This document shows, one piece after another, positions 22,796-33,770 of a stretch of DNA of 64,000 nt. The DNA is taken from contig AP025041.1 in assembly GCA_036186865.1 (NCBI GenBank), forward strand, positions 35,249,598 through 35,313,597. The letters run 5' to 3'. The notes beneath the pieces were generated by a model. It ran no database searches. It was given only the letters and a program-made list of their open reading frames with translations, and was not told where the DNA came from. A program made the position numbers and the translations under genes. Numbering within the stretch: position 1 is the stretch's first letter; each line of letters starts with the position of its first letter. Source of the stretch: Eustoma russellianum (taxonomy: Eukaryota; Streptophyta; Magnoliopsida; Gentianales; Gentianaceae).

Positions 22796-24284
22796 ATCTT
22801 AGAATATGATAAAATAAAGAAAAACAATATAGTGCATGAATTAAAATTACAAGAAATATCAAGTTGCCCAAGAAGCCTAAAATTCGGCCAAGGCATGAAT
22901 GGGGATTCTAGAATTCTCTAGCAAATTTTATTAGTTATAATAATTACTTAAAGTCTACTACACCATTAAGACAAGAAGTTATTATGCAAAGAATAAATAG
23001 AAAATAAAATAGACATGCATTTAAGGAACAAGTAAGACAACTCATTAAAGAAAGAGGTAGTATGGTTGGGGTCATAAAGACCCCAACCAAAACCGCCACC
23101 TTAGTGTCTAGACATGGAGGATTTTTAAATCCTACCATGGTTACTTTTTCCTTAAACCAAGGTTAAGATAACCATCATTTGATAAAGTAACTTGGGTTTG
23201 CCCAAAAGTAACCATAGTTGGTATAAAGTAACATTGGTTAACACTCATGGAAACCCTAACCTCCCTATTATCCCTCCAAAATCGGCCAAGCCCTCCCCAT
23301 CTCCTAGATTTTTAAATCTTGCAAGACTACACCCTACATTCATCTAGAAAATTCTTCCCAAGCAATCCAAGCAACACTTAGCAAAATTCTCTCCTACCCT
23401 CACCAATATTTCGGCCCCCATCCTCTTGAAGGACAGGAGTTCAACTTCACTTCAAGACTCATGAAGACATCTAGGTAAGTCTTGTTCCAAGCTTCCTTAA
23501 GTGAATTCCTATTTTGGTGAAGAATGAAGCTAACATGAATCCTTCCATTCACATCAAAACCGTGACATCCATGGTTCAAATAGGTGAAAGCCATCAACTT
23601 TCCTAAGTGGAGTTATATTGAGGTGCTTGCATCTCCATTCCAAGCTCATTTTGGTAAGATGCTTTAGCCCTCAAACATATCCTAATTCCTCTTTGTATAA
23701 AGACTAATCTTTCCTTCCATTTTCCTTAAAATCGTATCTTAAGGTGAAGAAGGTGAAGGATTCCAACACATCTCACACCATAACCAAGCAAAGACAAGAG
23801 CTTTAGCTTAAAGAGGCAAGTATACAATGATCTCTCATGATTTATTTAAAGAGTTTGTGACTTGAATGCTTAGAAGTTCTTAAGATATGATCTTTAGTTG
23901 AATGTCTTAAGTTGAGACTATATCTTAGTGATTCCCTAAGAACAATGCCTTGCATGTGATTTATTTCTTTAAAGATGAAGTCTTTTCCTATATGCTATAT
24001 GAAATAAGGCTGACCTAGAGTGGAATAAGTCACCTAAGTAAGTCTAGACAAGATTGACTTGTGAATGTAACACAAAAGGTCCTAAGGAAAGAATACATGT
24101 GAAAGCTAGGAGCTTTATGAGGTTGATGGTAAGTTTGGATTAAGATGACTCTTGAATGTGAATGCATGCTTGAATATGTGTTGTAAAATGTGGTTAAGGC
24201 AACACACAAGTTTCGGCCCAAAGTATTGAGTGAAAACATGGACATTTGACTTGGATAAGATGACAAATTAGCAAACCACTGGAA

Positions 24285-25020
24285 GTGGACAGAATAGAGT
24301 GACGTTTTAGATGGTTTAAGAGCTGACCTTACAGACCTTCAATGAAACTAATTTTTGGTATAAAGTTATCCTTATGAATTTAGTACAAGGGAGAGTTGGA
24401 ATTTTGTTAAAATCAATTAAGGATTATTTTTAAGAAATTATGCGGTAAAACTGCTCCAGTAGAAAAATCTAGAGCTGGGTAGAATTGATCACTGGATTCA
24501 ACGAATTAAAAGAGGACCTTGTGAACCTTCAATAAATCTGATTTTTGTCACAGAGATAGTTCCATGAGTGTAGCAGAGATGAGAGTTGGAATTTTGGTAA
24601 AATAATTTATGGTTAATTTTTAATAAAATAATTGGTGAGACGGCTCAGGCTGTAAATTCTGGAACATGACAGAATGGTACAACTTTTTGAATGGCTTAAA
24701 GTGAGACCTTGTAGATGACCAATAAAGCTGATTTTTGGCATGGTAATAGTACTATGAGTGAAGTGAACATGCCAGCTGGAATTTTGGTAAAACAAGTTGT
24801 GGATTATTTTATAAGAATTAATTAGTTAAACTGCTCAACTGAAATCACTGGAACCAACCTGAAGTATAGTAATGACTTTCTGGACTCAGAAAGGGGACTT
24901 AGAGATATGAAAATAGGCTGAATTTCGGTAGGATACTAGTTCCACATGTTTATGATTTGTTCAAGTTGGACTTTCTGAAAAAAGGAATCATGGATTTGCT
25001 GCAATTGAATTTTTGGTAAA
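24285..25020 (+). repeat. About 190-bp tandem repeat, 3-4 diverged copies
   Basis: The word GACCTT occurs at 24325, 24515 and 24705, with GGACTT at 24895: exactly 190 bp apart each time. Each unit also contains CTGATTTTTGG and TTGGAATTTTGGTAAAA and ends in an ACTGCTC word. Copies are clearly diverged. A satellite-like array embedded in an LTR. Confidence 0.8.
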
Positions 25021-25467
25021 ATAGGTCAGTTCAGTTTCAGCACCTAACCCATTTCGGAAATTAACTAAATGAGCCTTTTATGATTATCGAAATAATCTGC
25101 AATTTTTATGACATGTATCTAAGATTCCACCAAACGTATTTGTGACAAAAGAATTATGGACATGGACCTAATTGGTTAGCTTAACCGCCCTATGAATATG
25201 AAGTAAAAGTTTGGAAATATCTAGCTTCCAGATTCATGTACGTTGATATGTTATAAGGAATGCATACGCTTATCCATGTCATGACTTGCATTGCATATCA
25301 CTACATGTATCATGCATGATCATGAAACTGATTTTCATGGATTTTATGATGCAAGCAAGTTTTACAAGCGACTCTGTTTTCGTTATGCATGAAAAGTTTT
25401 TACGGTCCCATGTTTTATTTAAAGAAAGCTTCATGATTCCTTTGCTGGCCAAGCATGCGACTAACCC

Positions 25468-25813
25468 GACTCCAGACCCGGGGTTAATTGGTCTGATGAC
25501 ATGATATGTTCTGGACCCGCTCAGATCCGGGGTTAATTGATCTGATATCTGTTCTGGACCCGTTCAGATCCGGGGTTAATTGATCTGATATCTGTTCTGG
25601 ACCCGCTCAGATCCGGGGTTAATTGATCTGATATCTGTTCTGGACCCGCTCAGATCCGGGGTTAATTGATCTGATATCTGTTCTGGACCCGTTCAGATCC
25701 GGGGTTAATTGATCTGATATCTGTTCTGGACCCGTTCAGGCCCGGGGTTAATTGGTCTAATGATATGTTCTGGACCCGCTCAGATCCGGGGTTAATTGAT
25801 CTGACACTCTGTT
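25468..25813 (+). repeat. 43-bp tandem repeat array, about 8 copies
   Basis: Units start at 25511, 25554, 25597, 25640, 25683, 25726 and about 25770, preceded by a degenerate unit. Core words are CTGGACCCG, AGATCCGGGGTTAATTG and ATCTGATATCTGTT. Inner copies are nearly identical while outer ones vary, as in an array homogenised from the centre. There are no spacers, so it is not a CRISPR. Confidence 0.92.
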
Positions 25814-25950
25814 TTTACGACACGATACTTTATAGGACCAAAATGATGTTTTGACATGACATGACATGACATCATGCATTGCATCTTGCATATCTCATGA
25901 TCATGAGGACATGTTGCATGATACAATTAATGGTTATAAGTTATTATTGG

Positions 25951-26084
25951 TATAGCATTACCTAAAACATGCTTAAGCCGAACGTCAAGTAAGTTCAGGA
26001 TCCAAGATCAGGTATGATATAGCATTCCCTAAAACATGCTTAAGCCGAAGTCAAGTAAGTTCAGGATCCAAGACCAGGTATGAA
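25951..26084 (+). repeat. 67-bp tandem duplication
   Basis: Two adjacent copies beginning TATAGCATT (25951 and 26018) and containing AAACATGCTTAAGCCGAA and AGTTCAGGATCCAAGA. They differ by a few bases. Confidence 0.9.
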
Positions 26085-26592
26085 TTATGATTATTTGAGG
26101 TTTTTGGGATAATACGTTCATGTTATGATTCTTTACGTATTTCACGGTAGTTTATTGTATTCTTGCTGGGTGATTTTTATCACTCACACTTTAGTTTTCC
26201 CCCAGAGCCAGATAATGCCAAGGTAGAATGGATCGAGGATGAGCCGAGGGTACCTTATCCATAGGCGAGAAGATATGAAGGGAGCTAAGCTTAAGGACTT
26301 TTGTGCTGCCAAGACGTTTTGTATCATGACTATGTTTGAACTCTCTGGATTTCAGTTATGTTATTTTGTGGGACTACTACTTTTGGGAACTTAGTAAATT
26401 AGTGATGCATGTTTGATTTGAAAAGTTTTTAATTCTGCCTAAATTTTACTACCATGTTGAATTTTAGCATGGGAGTCCACGACTTATGTTATGGATGTTC
26501 GCATGTTATGCATGACGCCTTGTACTCTCCTCAGTGAAGTACAACGGGTGCACCGTATCCGGACGAGGCCGGGTGCGGGGCGCTACAGGTAT

Positions 26593-27514
26593 CATCATTT
26601 CTTCGTCTAAAATCATTACTTATTTCTATGTTCAATGCTTAGAATATAATCACAGCTTATGACTAAGATCAGTACTTATATTCAAATCATCACCTAATGC
26701 TCAGATCACCACTTAAATTTCTAGAGACGATATTTCGTATCGTCATTCCTTAAATCTAAAATCGTAACTTACGAGCAAGGTCATCACTTAACCTCTTAAG
26801 GCCACGTCTTATTTCCAATAACATGCTTAATACATAATCATTACTTACAACTAAAAATCGTTACTTATGTCTAAGACGTGACTTAGGGACAAACTCGTAA
26901 CTTGATTTCTAAGATTATAACCGAAATCTATGCTTCCGCTGTGGATCTAGAGCCATGCTCTGAAAGATCGCACTGTCGAACACGTAGTACTTCTTATACT
27001 CATCTCGAAATTAGATCCAAGTGATCGACGATGTCAGTTGTGCTGCGCCATCACTCGTCTGCATCTCCTTGTCGAAGATATCTCAGGTCTGAGTGCGATG
27101 GTGGTGGAGGCGGTGCATGCTAGTTTAGCAGCTAGTGCTATTGTGCTAAGGTGTTGGTCATGGTGATTATGGCATCTTCAAATGCTTGGGGATGATCCCC
27201 TGGTTCTTGTGGTTCTCACTACCATTTCCAGCTGGCTCACGTCGTAGAGGCATTTCTGTAATTCCTGTTCATGAAAAGAAATCAGATTAATCAATAGCGA
27301 GTTAAAAGGGTTGAACCCGGGGTAAAATGGTAATTAGACAGGGAAAGCTCGCCATTGACACACACCTCCCATAACCCGATCATAGCCTAAGTCTAAAATC
27401 ATCTCTTAAGTCTTCTTTGTTTATTAGGGGTAAAATCATCCTTTAACAAAAGACCGTAACTTATATCTAGGTGATCTAATTAATCCTGGGTTTCTGAGAT
27501 GGATCTGAAGCCTC
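26593..27514 (-). other. Non-coding internal region of element I (5' part)
   Basis: Continuation of the element I internal region beyond J: degenerate TCATTACTTA / GTCTAAAATC repeats at 26593-26930 and 27370-27490, with a vestigial Gag start between them. No pol sequence is recognisable. Confidence 0.55.
27167..27253 (-). pseudogene. Vestigial Gag start of element I
   Basis: The minus-strand ATG at 27253 opens a 28-codon frame beginning MPLRREPAGNG, which resembles the Arg-rich Gag starts of Del/Tekay-type elements. It stops at 27167 with no capsid downstream, although a further GC-richer stretch continues to about 27000. It suggests descent from a coding gypsy element. Low confidence because of its shortness. 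Confidence 0.35.
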
Positions 27515-27527
27515 GGCTCAGATACCA
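27515..27527 (-). promoter_or_regulatory. Primer binding site of element I
   Basis: Minus strand TGGTATCTGAGCC, two bases from the LTR end. It matches the tRNA-Met-type PBS with a changed centre. Confidence 0.8.
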
Positions 27528-27529
27528 CC

Positions 27530-30500
27530 TGTATCGCCCCGCTCGCGAGACCTGGCATCGGGAATAGTGTACCCGTCGTATCTCGCTAAGGAGAATACAA
27601 GGCGTTGAATCAATCTCTTACATTTCAGAAATGTTGTAGAAATTTTTCTCGCGGAAACGTAAATCATAAATTAAATTAACCTTCAATAATCGTCTTTACA
27701 TTACTGAATAAAACCCTGATAATAAAAGTACTAAGAAGTGTGTGAAAAATCCCGAAAGTATACGTAAACACAAATAGCTGCAGAGCCCCCTCGAAACCTA
27801 GCTGCAGCTATCAGCCGGACTACTCTGCTATGTCCGTCTCGTTCTCAACAAAGATGTACTCGTATTCCTCATCCAACTCACCTGGGAAGTAGGGGTGAGT
27901 AACAGAAAATCACCCAGTAGATGCCCGCCCCAAACAAATGCAAAACATGCATACCGAATGATATAACCACATAGCACATAAATATGATATAATATGCATA
28001 AGATAAAGTAAATGCGGCAAGCAAAACACTCCACATAAAAATGTGCATCTACGTGATGCATGCTCCATCCACGTGTCACACGCAACAAAGTCATGTCACA
28101 CAGAATGCAGATATCTCCACCGTGCAATGCATGAACCTGGGTCCTACTGAGTGGATGTGGGTCGTACCCACCCACAGTCACCATACTGAGTTTGCGTGGC
28201 CGCGCCACCGTACACCATACTGAGTGTGCGTGGCCTTGCCACCGTACACCATCCTGAGCGCCTATGACCCGTACGTCATGACCTGCCATAAATGCAATGC
28301 ACGTACCATGAATGGAAAAACACAATCGCCTGAGGCCCCTGGCCCATCCTCACCATCATCCGGCACTCAAATCTAGGTTCGTAAATTTTTCGAATTTTAG
28401 AAAGTTGTTATTATCATCACCCTTAATTTTTTCCTTAGCTTGTATTAATTTTTTAAAATGTTCTACTAATTTTTCCCATTTCTCCCTTATTTAATTATAT
28501 TTATTACTATTTATTTTTAATTTCTTAAATTTACCAAACTTTAGAAATTAAGTAGAAATAATTTAATTTTAACCTTTTATATTTTCTAGAATTTATTTGA
28601 ACTTTACTGGTATTTAATTATATTTTTCTATGCATTGTTTTGAGTGGTTAAAAGGTTGCCTTCGGTCCGACCCACTGGCCAGGTAGCTCGGTCTGTTGGT
28701 CGGCATGTTCTCTGTCTTAATTTAATTTAATTTTTATTTGATGGCTGTTCTACCAGTGGCAACGCGCGTTGTGATTCATTTTTCGATCCCAACCCCCATT
28801 TTCTCCTATTTTCAGTCTATAGTAACCTATTCTAAGGCCAAAACACAACTTTTTAAAGGCTCCTATGTAACAGTTCCCCTTTTTTCAATTCTTTAAGGGT
28901 ATTTTTTTTCGATTCAATCTTACCACCAAATTCACACACATACACGCATATAGTAGCCATAAACAATATATCTCATGCTTTCCAACATATACAAAATTTA
29001 CAACTTAAACAAATAAACACAACAAAACAAAATTTACAACTTAAACAAATACAAACAACGAAACAAAATTTACAACTTAAACAAATAAAAACAACGAAAC
29101 ACATTAGTATACCATCAAAGCATGCATGAATCATACCCGTTTGAGGGGAGAAGAGGCACCTACCTTTTTGACGAATTAACCTCCTTCTTCTCTAGGCTCG
29201 AATCTAAACAATTGTAGTACAAAATCAATACTAATAACAAATGTTAATTTTACTTACTTAAAATAATTCGTTCATAGCTTTCTATTTTTTTCCTCTTGTA
29301 AGGGTGAAATTACCGAAAACAATGCAATTTCGCAAACATTTTTCATTTACCGTTGTACTTTTCCGTTTATCATTTTATTACCGTTTCAACTCCAATTTAT
29401 CTTCTACGTATAAGTATAATCACGTATATACCCACGCCTATACACGTGCATATACGCGCTTATACTTACACGTTTCACCCTCAACCCAATTATACATAAC
29501 ATATAAACCTTAATTCCGTAAGAGTTATCGTCATATATATAGATATCCCTATTCAAACCACCGGCGCTGCCTCCATTGGTACCGTATCAAAATTTAACAT
29601 ATGTACATGTATATTTACAAATATGGTAAACCAACACACATATAACTATACGCACACAACAATTCCTCCTCACCCACATGCAACTATATACTTGTACCCA
29701 TGCAATTTTTTATTTTTTTTCCCTTCATACACATGTCGGCCAGTGAGAATACAAGGCATAAATATACTTTGTTTTTTTTTGCTGCATCAACGAAAACATC
29801 AACATTATTGAACTCATATATTTGCAATTTTTATTTGCAAGGCTGAAAGATAGACAATTGACAAATTAATGTATTCATAATACGTATTTAACCCACAACA
29901 ACACTTTTCTATCCAAGTACATATTCCCTCACCTAACGGCATCACAGCACAACAAAGTTTATAAGCATATGCACACACGCTTAACAATGTCATTAATTGT
30001 AAGATCTCACATATATTTGAGACAATGTCAGTGACATCAACGTGCAAAAGCAAACACCAATTTAATTGACATATGCATACATATATAAACATATACATAT
30101 ATATGATCGGTACATAATTACATCGAATACGTATTTATATTAACAATCTATGCAAATCACAAATAAATCATGCATGATCTGGTTTGATATATAAATAGCA
30201 TAATAACTTTATAAAAACATATCTTGATTATGCGCGTTATACAAAGAACTAGATTAAGAATGGAAGAAGATCCTCTAGTTTCTTTGTAGCTAGGGTATCC
30301 CAGAATTGCTTGGGATGGTGCTGCCTTTCTTTAGCAATTTGAGGAATGGCAGAAGATTGAATTTAGGAGAATAAAGGTAGCTTTCTTCCTAGTAATCTGG
30401 CGGCAGAAGAAACTTAGGTTTTTGGAGAATATAGACGCTGTTTTTTTTTGTTTTTGTTTTTTTCTGAAGAATGTATACGGCTAGAATTCTGGGATTTTGA

Positions 30501-30841
30501 GGGAAAACTATCTGCCGAAATTTGTAAAAGAAGAGGGGTAACTGGATTTGTGTTATGTGTGTATAGATATAGATAATTTATTAGGTAAGAATCTTATGAT
30601 ATTTAGGTTATCTTCTCCTAATTAAATTTGAATTTAAAATTTAAATTAAACTTTATCTACTATTTACTTCCTAATCATATTAAGATCTTAAGTTTATATT
30701 TATCTATTTTATTTTATTTTCTTTTTTTTTGCCGTGTGTAGCATCTATACATATATAATATATGTTTTGTTTTAAGTGTAACGTGTGTGCATGTGTAATG
30801 CATGGCATGCAATATATGTAAAAAAATGACGGGGCATAACA
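27530..30841 (-). repeat. 5' LTR of element I
   Basis: About 3312 bp, the partner of 18095-21342. It carries a 34-bp duplication (28188-28255) that is single in the other LTR, and three 36-bp repeat copies (28993-29100) where the other has two. Otherwise colinear with modest divergence, so the insertion is not recent. Confidence 0.9.
28993..29100. repeat. 36-bp tandem repeat, three copies
   Basis: Units at 28993, 29029 and 29065 beginning AAAATTTACAACTTAAACAA. The partner LTR has two copies (19525-19596). Confidence 0.85.
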
Positions 30842-31439
30842 CACAAAGTCTTAATGCAAGCTAAGAGCTTTTATTACAACAAGATGATAATAAGACTTTG
30901 GTAGCTTTCTTAGCTTTAGACTGAATATTAGTGTGGTTGAAAACAATAACTAGTCAAAGATCCTAAGTCCAAGAAAGTGTAAACATGTAATGAATTTGAA
31001 ATCCAACCAAAACCAGTCGTCTTAATCCTTTCTTTCCCCTCAAACGGGTTCAGCTTGCTCAATTTTTATGATGCAACGGTGGAATCAAGAAAAACAGATC
31101 TTTATTTTTGTTTTTGTTTTTGAGTTTATGACACAAATGAGAATCAAGACAACACACTTCTATAAACTAGGAAATGAAAACAACACTTGTTTTTGTACCT
31201 TTGTAGTTGGAACAAACAATGAACAAGTGCTAACCCTCGGTTTCTTCTTCAGGAATAAAAACACCAGCTCTTTTGTTTTTGATAATTTTCTAACTTAGGG
31301 AAGGAGACAACTGAATGCATGACACAACAATGATATTCAATCTCCTTAAGGGTAGTTGAATGACACTTTAGACAACAACAAGAAATTCAAACAAAAGTCG
31401 GACATAATTTAAAGGATAAGTGAGTTAAAGTGTAACCTT
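30842..31439 (-). promoter_or_regulatory. Leader of element D, PBS-proximal part
   Basis: Resumes the leader broken at 18094: words such as ACACAAAGTCTTAATGCAA and CTAAGAGCTT match C at 14427-14460. Non-coding. Confidence 0.65.
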
Positions 31440-31452
31440 CACTCTGATACCA
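31440..31452 (-). promoter_or_regulatory. Primer binding site of element D
   Basis: Minus strand TGGTATCAGAGTG, two bases from the LTR end. Same context as in element C. Confidence 0.8.
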
Positions 31453-31454
31453 CT

Positions 31455-31757
31455 TGATGCATATTTGTACACGAAGGAGGACCTTCGGTTAACTCCAAAG
31501 TTAGCTTAGAACAATGGAAGATTGAAGCAAAACAGATCCAAGCCCACCAAGCCTCTTACCAAACTGTTTGATGCGCCTTAAGGAGCCTCCTGATTTCATT
31601 ATACACACACAAGAAACGTGTGCACAATTAGAAATTTTACAGTTAGACATTTTTTGTATAGGCATATGCAAGACAAGTCCACAAGTGTCATTTAGATACT
31701 TGGTGTGTTTGAGTCTCGTTTGGTTTTGCAGCATTTAGGTATCTTATTGGTCAAGAC
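31455..31757 (-). repeat. Partial 5' LTR of element D
   Basis: Starts TGATGCA like the shared LTR at 15034 and is related to it for at least 200 bp. It is cut at or before 31757 where the LTR of element K begins. The last about 90 bp could not be assigned with confidence. Confidence 0.6.
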
Positions 31758-32310
31758 TAGGTCTAGGACATGCATTGAGTCTTTAATTATGTTTATAGTT
31801 AGTTATTTGTGTTGTTTGAGTGTTTGTAGGGTTTGCATGAGCTTGCATGGACGTTTGTTTGTAGAAGAAGCAAAGCTGAAAAGGAGGGTTTTCGTATGCG
31901 TGACACAGCTCCGGTATTTTGACTATATCTTTTCAACGGTTTATTAAAATCCCCTGATTCTAGTTGGATATTAAAGCTAAGAGATAGGGACAGGGGCGGA
32001 CGGGGGGGGGGCACGGGGGGAAGCCTCCTCCCCAACTCGGAAAAAAAATTTAGGTAGTAGGTAGATGCAGTTGTATTTTTGATTATCTAAATTTAATGTA
32101 TCTGTTTTTTAATCCCAAAACTATCTCATGATATGTGATATAGGTGTGTTACTAGGAACTAGAGAAAAAATTTTGATTAGTAGATATATACATTTGTATT
32201 TTTTTTAACTAACTAAAAAATATATTGTATAAAAAAAACTGGTTTTTGAAAATTTTAAAAAAAATAAATATTACACCTTTTGATATACAGCATCGGGATT
32301 AGTTGATAAG

Positions 32311-32583
32311 ATGAACTCTTTTGAGTTTGTATTTATCAGAAAGTTTATGTTACAAATTTTGGGAATGACAAATACTCTTTCAAAGATTCTACAAATAAGA
32401 GACCAACACATAGGTTGTGCTCTTAATATGATCAATGTGACAAAAAATGAATTACAAGAATATAGGCAAAGTGGTTGGGATTCTTTGTTGAAAGAAGTTG
32501 TTGAGTTTTGTGAAGAACATCAAGCTGATATGCCTAAGATGGATGATATTGTTAAAGGTCGTTCTAGAAAAAAAACTCAATGA
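32311..32583 (+). pseudogene. Fragment of hAT-family (zinc finger MYM-type-like) protein
   Basis: A 90-residue frame with LQILGMTNTLSKILQIRDQ, then CALNMINVTKNELQEYR and the WDSLLKEVVEFCEEHQADMP stretch. This is typical of plant proteins annotated zinc finger MYM-type 1-like, which are domesticated or active hAT transposases. It represents a middle portion; the zinc finger and most of the catalytic core are missing. Confidence 0.7.
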
Positions 32584-32747
32584 TGGAGAATCGACGACAT
32601 ATTTTCATCATTTTCGCGTAGAAATTTTCATAAAGGTACTTAATTTCTATTCATTGTAATTGATACGTACACTATTGATCATTGATTTGTCTATATCTTG
32701 ATTTTTTTCATATAAAATATTAGGTAATTGACATCATTGCTACGGAA

Positions 32748-33068
32748 ATGGATGCATACTTCACCAAAGCCAGCACAGATTTACTTAGATGTGTGATGTG
32801 CCTTGATCCTTCCAATTCTTTTGTAAATTTTGATCATAGTCAATTGCTGCACTTTGCTGAGTTATATCTAGACGATTTTACTACCATGGATCGAATTGAG
32901 CTCAACCATGAACTTAAAAGTTACATCATTGCTACGGAAATGACTTACTATCGGACTGTTTACTGTGTAACTTCGAGAAGGAAGTTTTTGGAACCATTTC
33001 AAATGAAAACATCATGCAACAATTTCAGAATTTGGGAACTCGAAGAAATTTGTTGCGGCCACCGATAA
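32748..33068 (+). pseudogene. Second fragment of the hAT-family protein
   Basis: The frame reads MDAYFTKASTDLLRCVMCLDPSNSFVNFD and later LLHFAELYLDDF, characteristic of the region just before the hAT C-terminal dimerisation domain. A short non-coding stretch (about 32584-32747) separates it from the first fragment; it looks like an intron remnant, because the second frame resumes after ATTAG. Not a complete transposase. Confidence 0.65.
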
Positions 33069-33761
33069 TCCCTCCTGCTACTCGTCCTTCATTTCGTAAA
33101 TAAAAGGTATGTCGAGCGTCAAATTAATAACTTTTGTTGGATATTGCTGCTTGTTAATGTTGCTTATGAATAACTTTTGTTGGATATTGTTGATGGTTGC
33201 TTATTATTGTTGCATTTTAATTAGTGGATGTGTTGGTTTAGATTTTATGTTATAATATTTGCATATATCTATATTGTAAGGGAGTTTTTGCCGGATTTTC
33301 GATGGAATGTCTATTGAGTCCGAAAAGGTGGACGGTGATCCCATAGTGTGAATTTTGCCCCCCCCCAAGAACCCGCTGCTGCGTCCGCCACTGGATAGGG
33401 CTACAAGTCTTAGTTTTATCACTTTTCTCTAATTCAAAGCCTAAAATATCTAGAATTCGTGATAAAGTTGAGTGATTTTGAAACTCGTATCCTGATGACA
33501 CCTGAATTTCAACGGTTATATCTCTTTCAATACTTATCAAAATGAGGTGATATAGAGCCTAAATTCAAGGATTTTTCATGATCTACAATATTTACAAAGC
33601 CCCAAGAGCCAATTCTGACGCTTTCATAGCGAAAACATCGTTTCAGGTTTCGAGCAGTTTTGTAATCCTATGTAACTTAAGTTTTTGGAGTCCTACTTGT
33701 ATTAGGAGTCTCAAATCCGATCCTTATTTGTTTTTGGACTAGTTTTGAGTTCTTTTATGTC

Positions 33762-33770
33762 TATATAAAC
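33762..33770 (+). promoter_or_regulatory. TATA box in element K LTR1
   Basis: TATATAAAC, repeated in LTR2 at 37678-37686. Confidence 0.5.

Larger units (their letters stand above)
22466..26587 (+). repeat. Solo LTR J (4.1 kb) inserted in element I
   Basis: Starts TGTTGTACCCC and ends GGGGCGCTACA, with a perfect target duplication GGTAT (22461-22465 and 26588-26592). No internal sequence or second LTR is present, so this is a solo LTR left by LTR-LTR recombination. Its termini, and an inner word GGTGATTTTTATCACTCAC, resemble the element I LTR in the opposite orientation, so J and I are related families. It contains three tandem arrays (190 bp, 43 bp and 67 bp units) and an AT microsatellite. 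No ORF of note. Confidence 0.88.
18095..30841 (-). mobile_element. Element I: large non-autonomous LTR retrotransposon (LARD-like)
   Basis: Flanked by TACAA (18090-18094) and CACAA (30842-30846), a five-base target duplication with one change, inside the D leader. LTRs of about 3.25 and 3.31 kb bound an internal region with a PBS, a polypurine tract and only a vestigial Gag start. Without solo LTR J the internal part is about 2.1 kb, so most of the element is LTR. Termini TGTTATGCCCC...GGGTGCTACA and the TTTCGAGGACGAAA-like word before the polypurine tract resemble Tekay/Del-type chromoviruses (family assignment tentative). Confidence 0.85.
15034..31757 (-). mobile_element. Element D: non-autonomous gypsy relative with acidic ORF, split by element I
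   Basis: Minus-strand order: partial 5' LTR (31455-31757), PBS, leader (interrupted between 30842 and 18094 by element I), a short Gag remnant, an acidic ORF, the polyprotein-tail codons and the 3' LTR (15034-16280). Protease, RT, RNase H and integrase are absent although the leader and LTR are close to those of C. It therefore needs proteins in trans. Length without element I is about 4.0 kb. Confidence 0.75.
31991..33393 (+). mobile_element. hAT-type DNA transposon remnant
   Basis: About 1403 bp bounded by CAGGGGCGGAC at the left and GTCCGCCACTG at the right (imperfect terminal inverted repeats of hAT type). It is flanked by 8-bp target duplications GATAGGGA (31983-31990) and GATAGGGC (33394-33401), one mismatch. 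LTR2 of K shows the uninterrupted site near 37290. It carries short fragments of an MYM-type hAT protein but no complete transposase, so it is a deletion derivative dependent on another copy. Confidence 0.9.

Noticed and set aside
25468..25813. Regular 43-bp repeats considered as a CRISPR-like array
   Set aside because: The units are directly adjacent with no unique spacers, lie in a plant LTR and have no associated genes.
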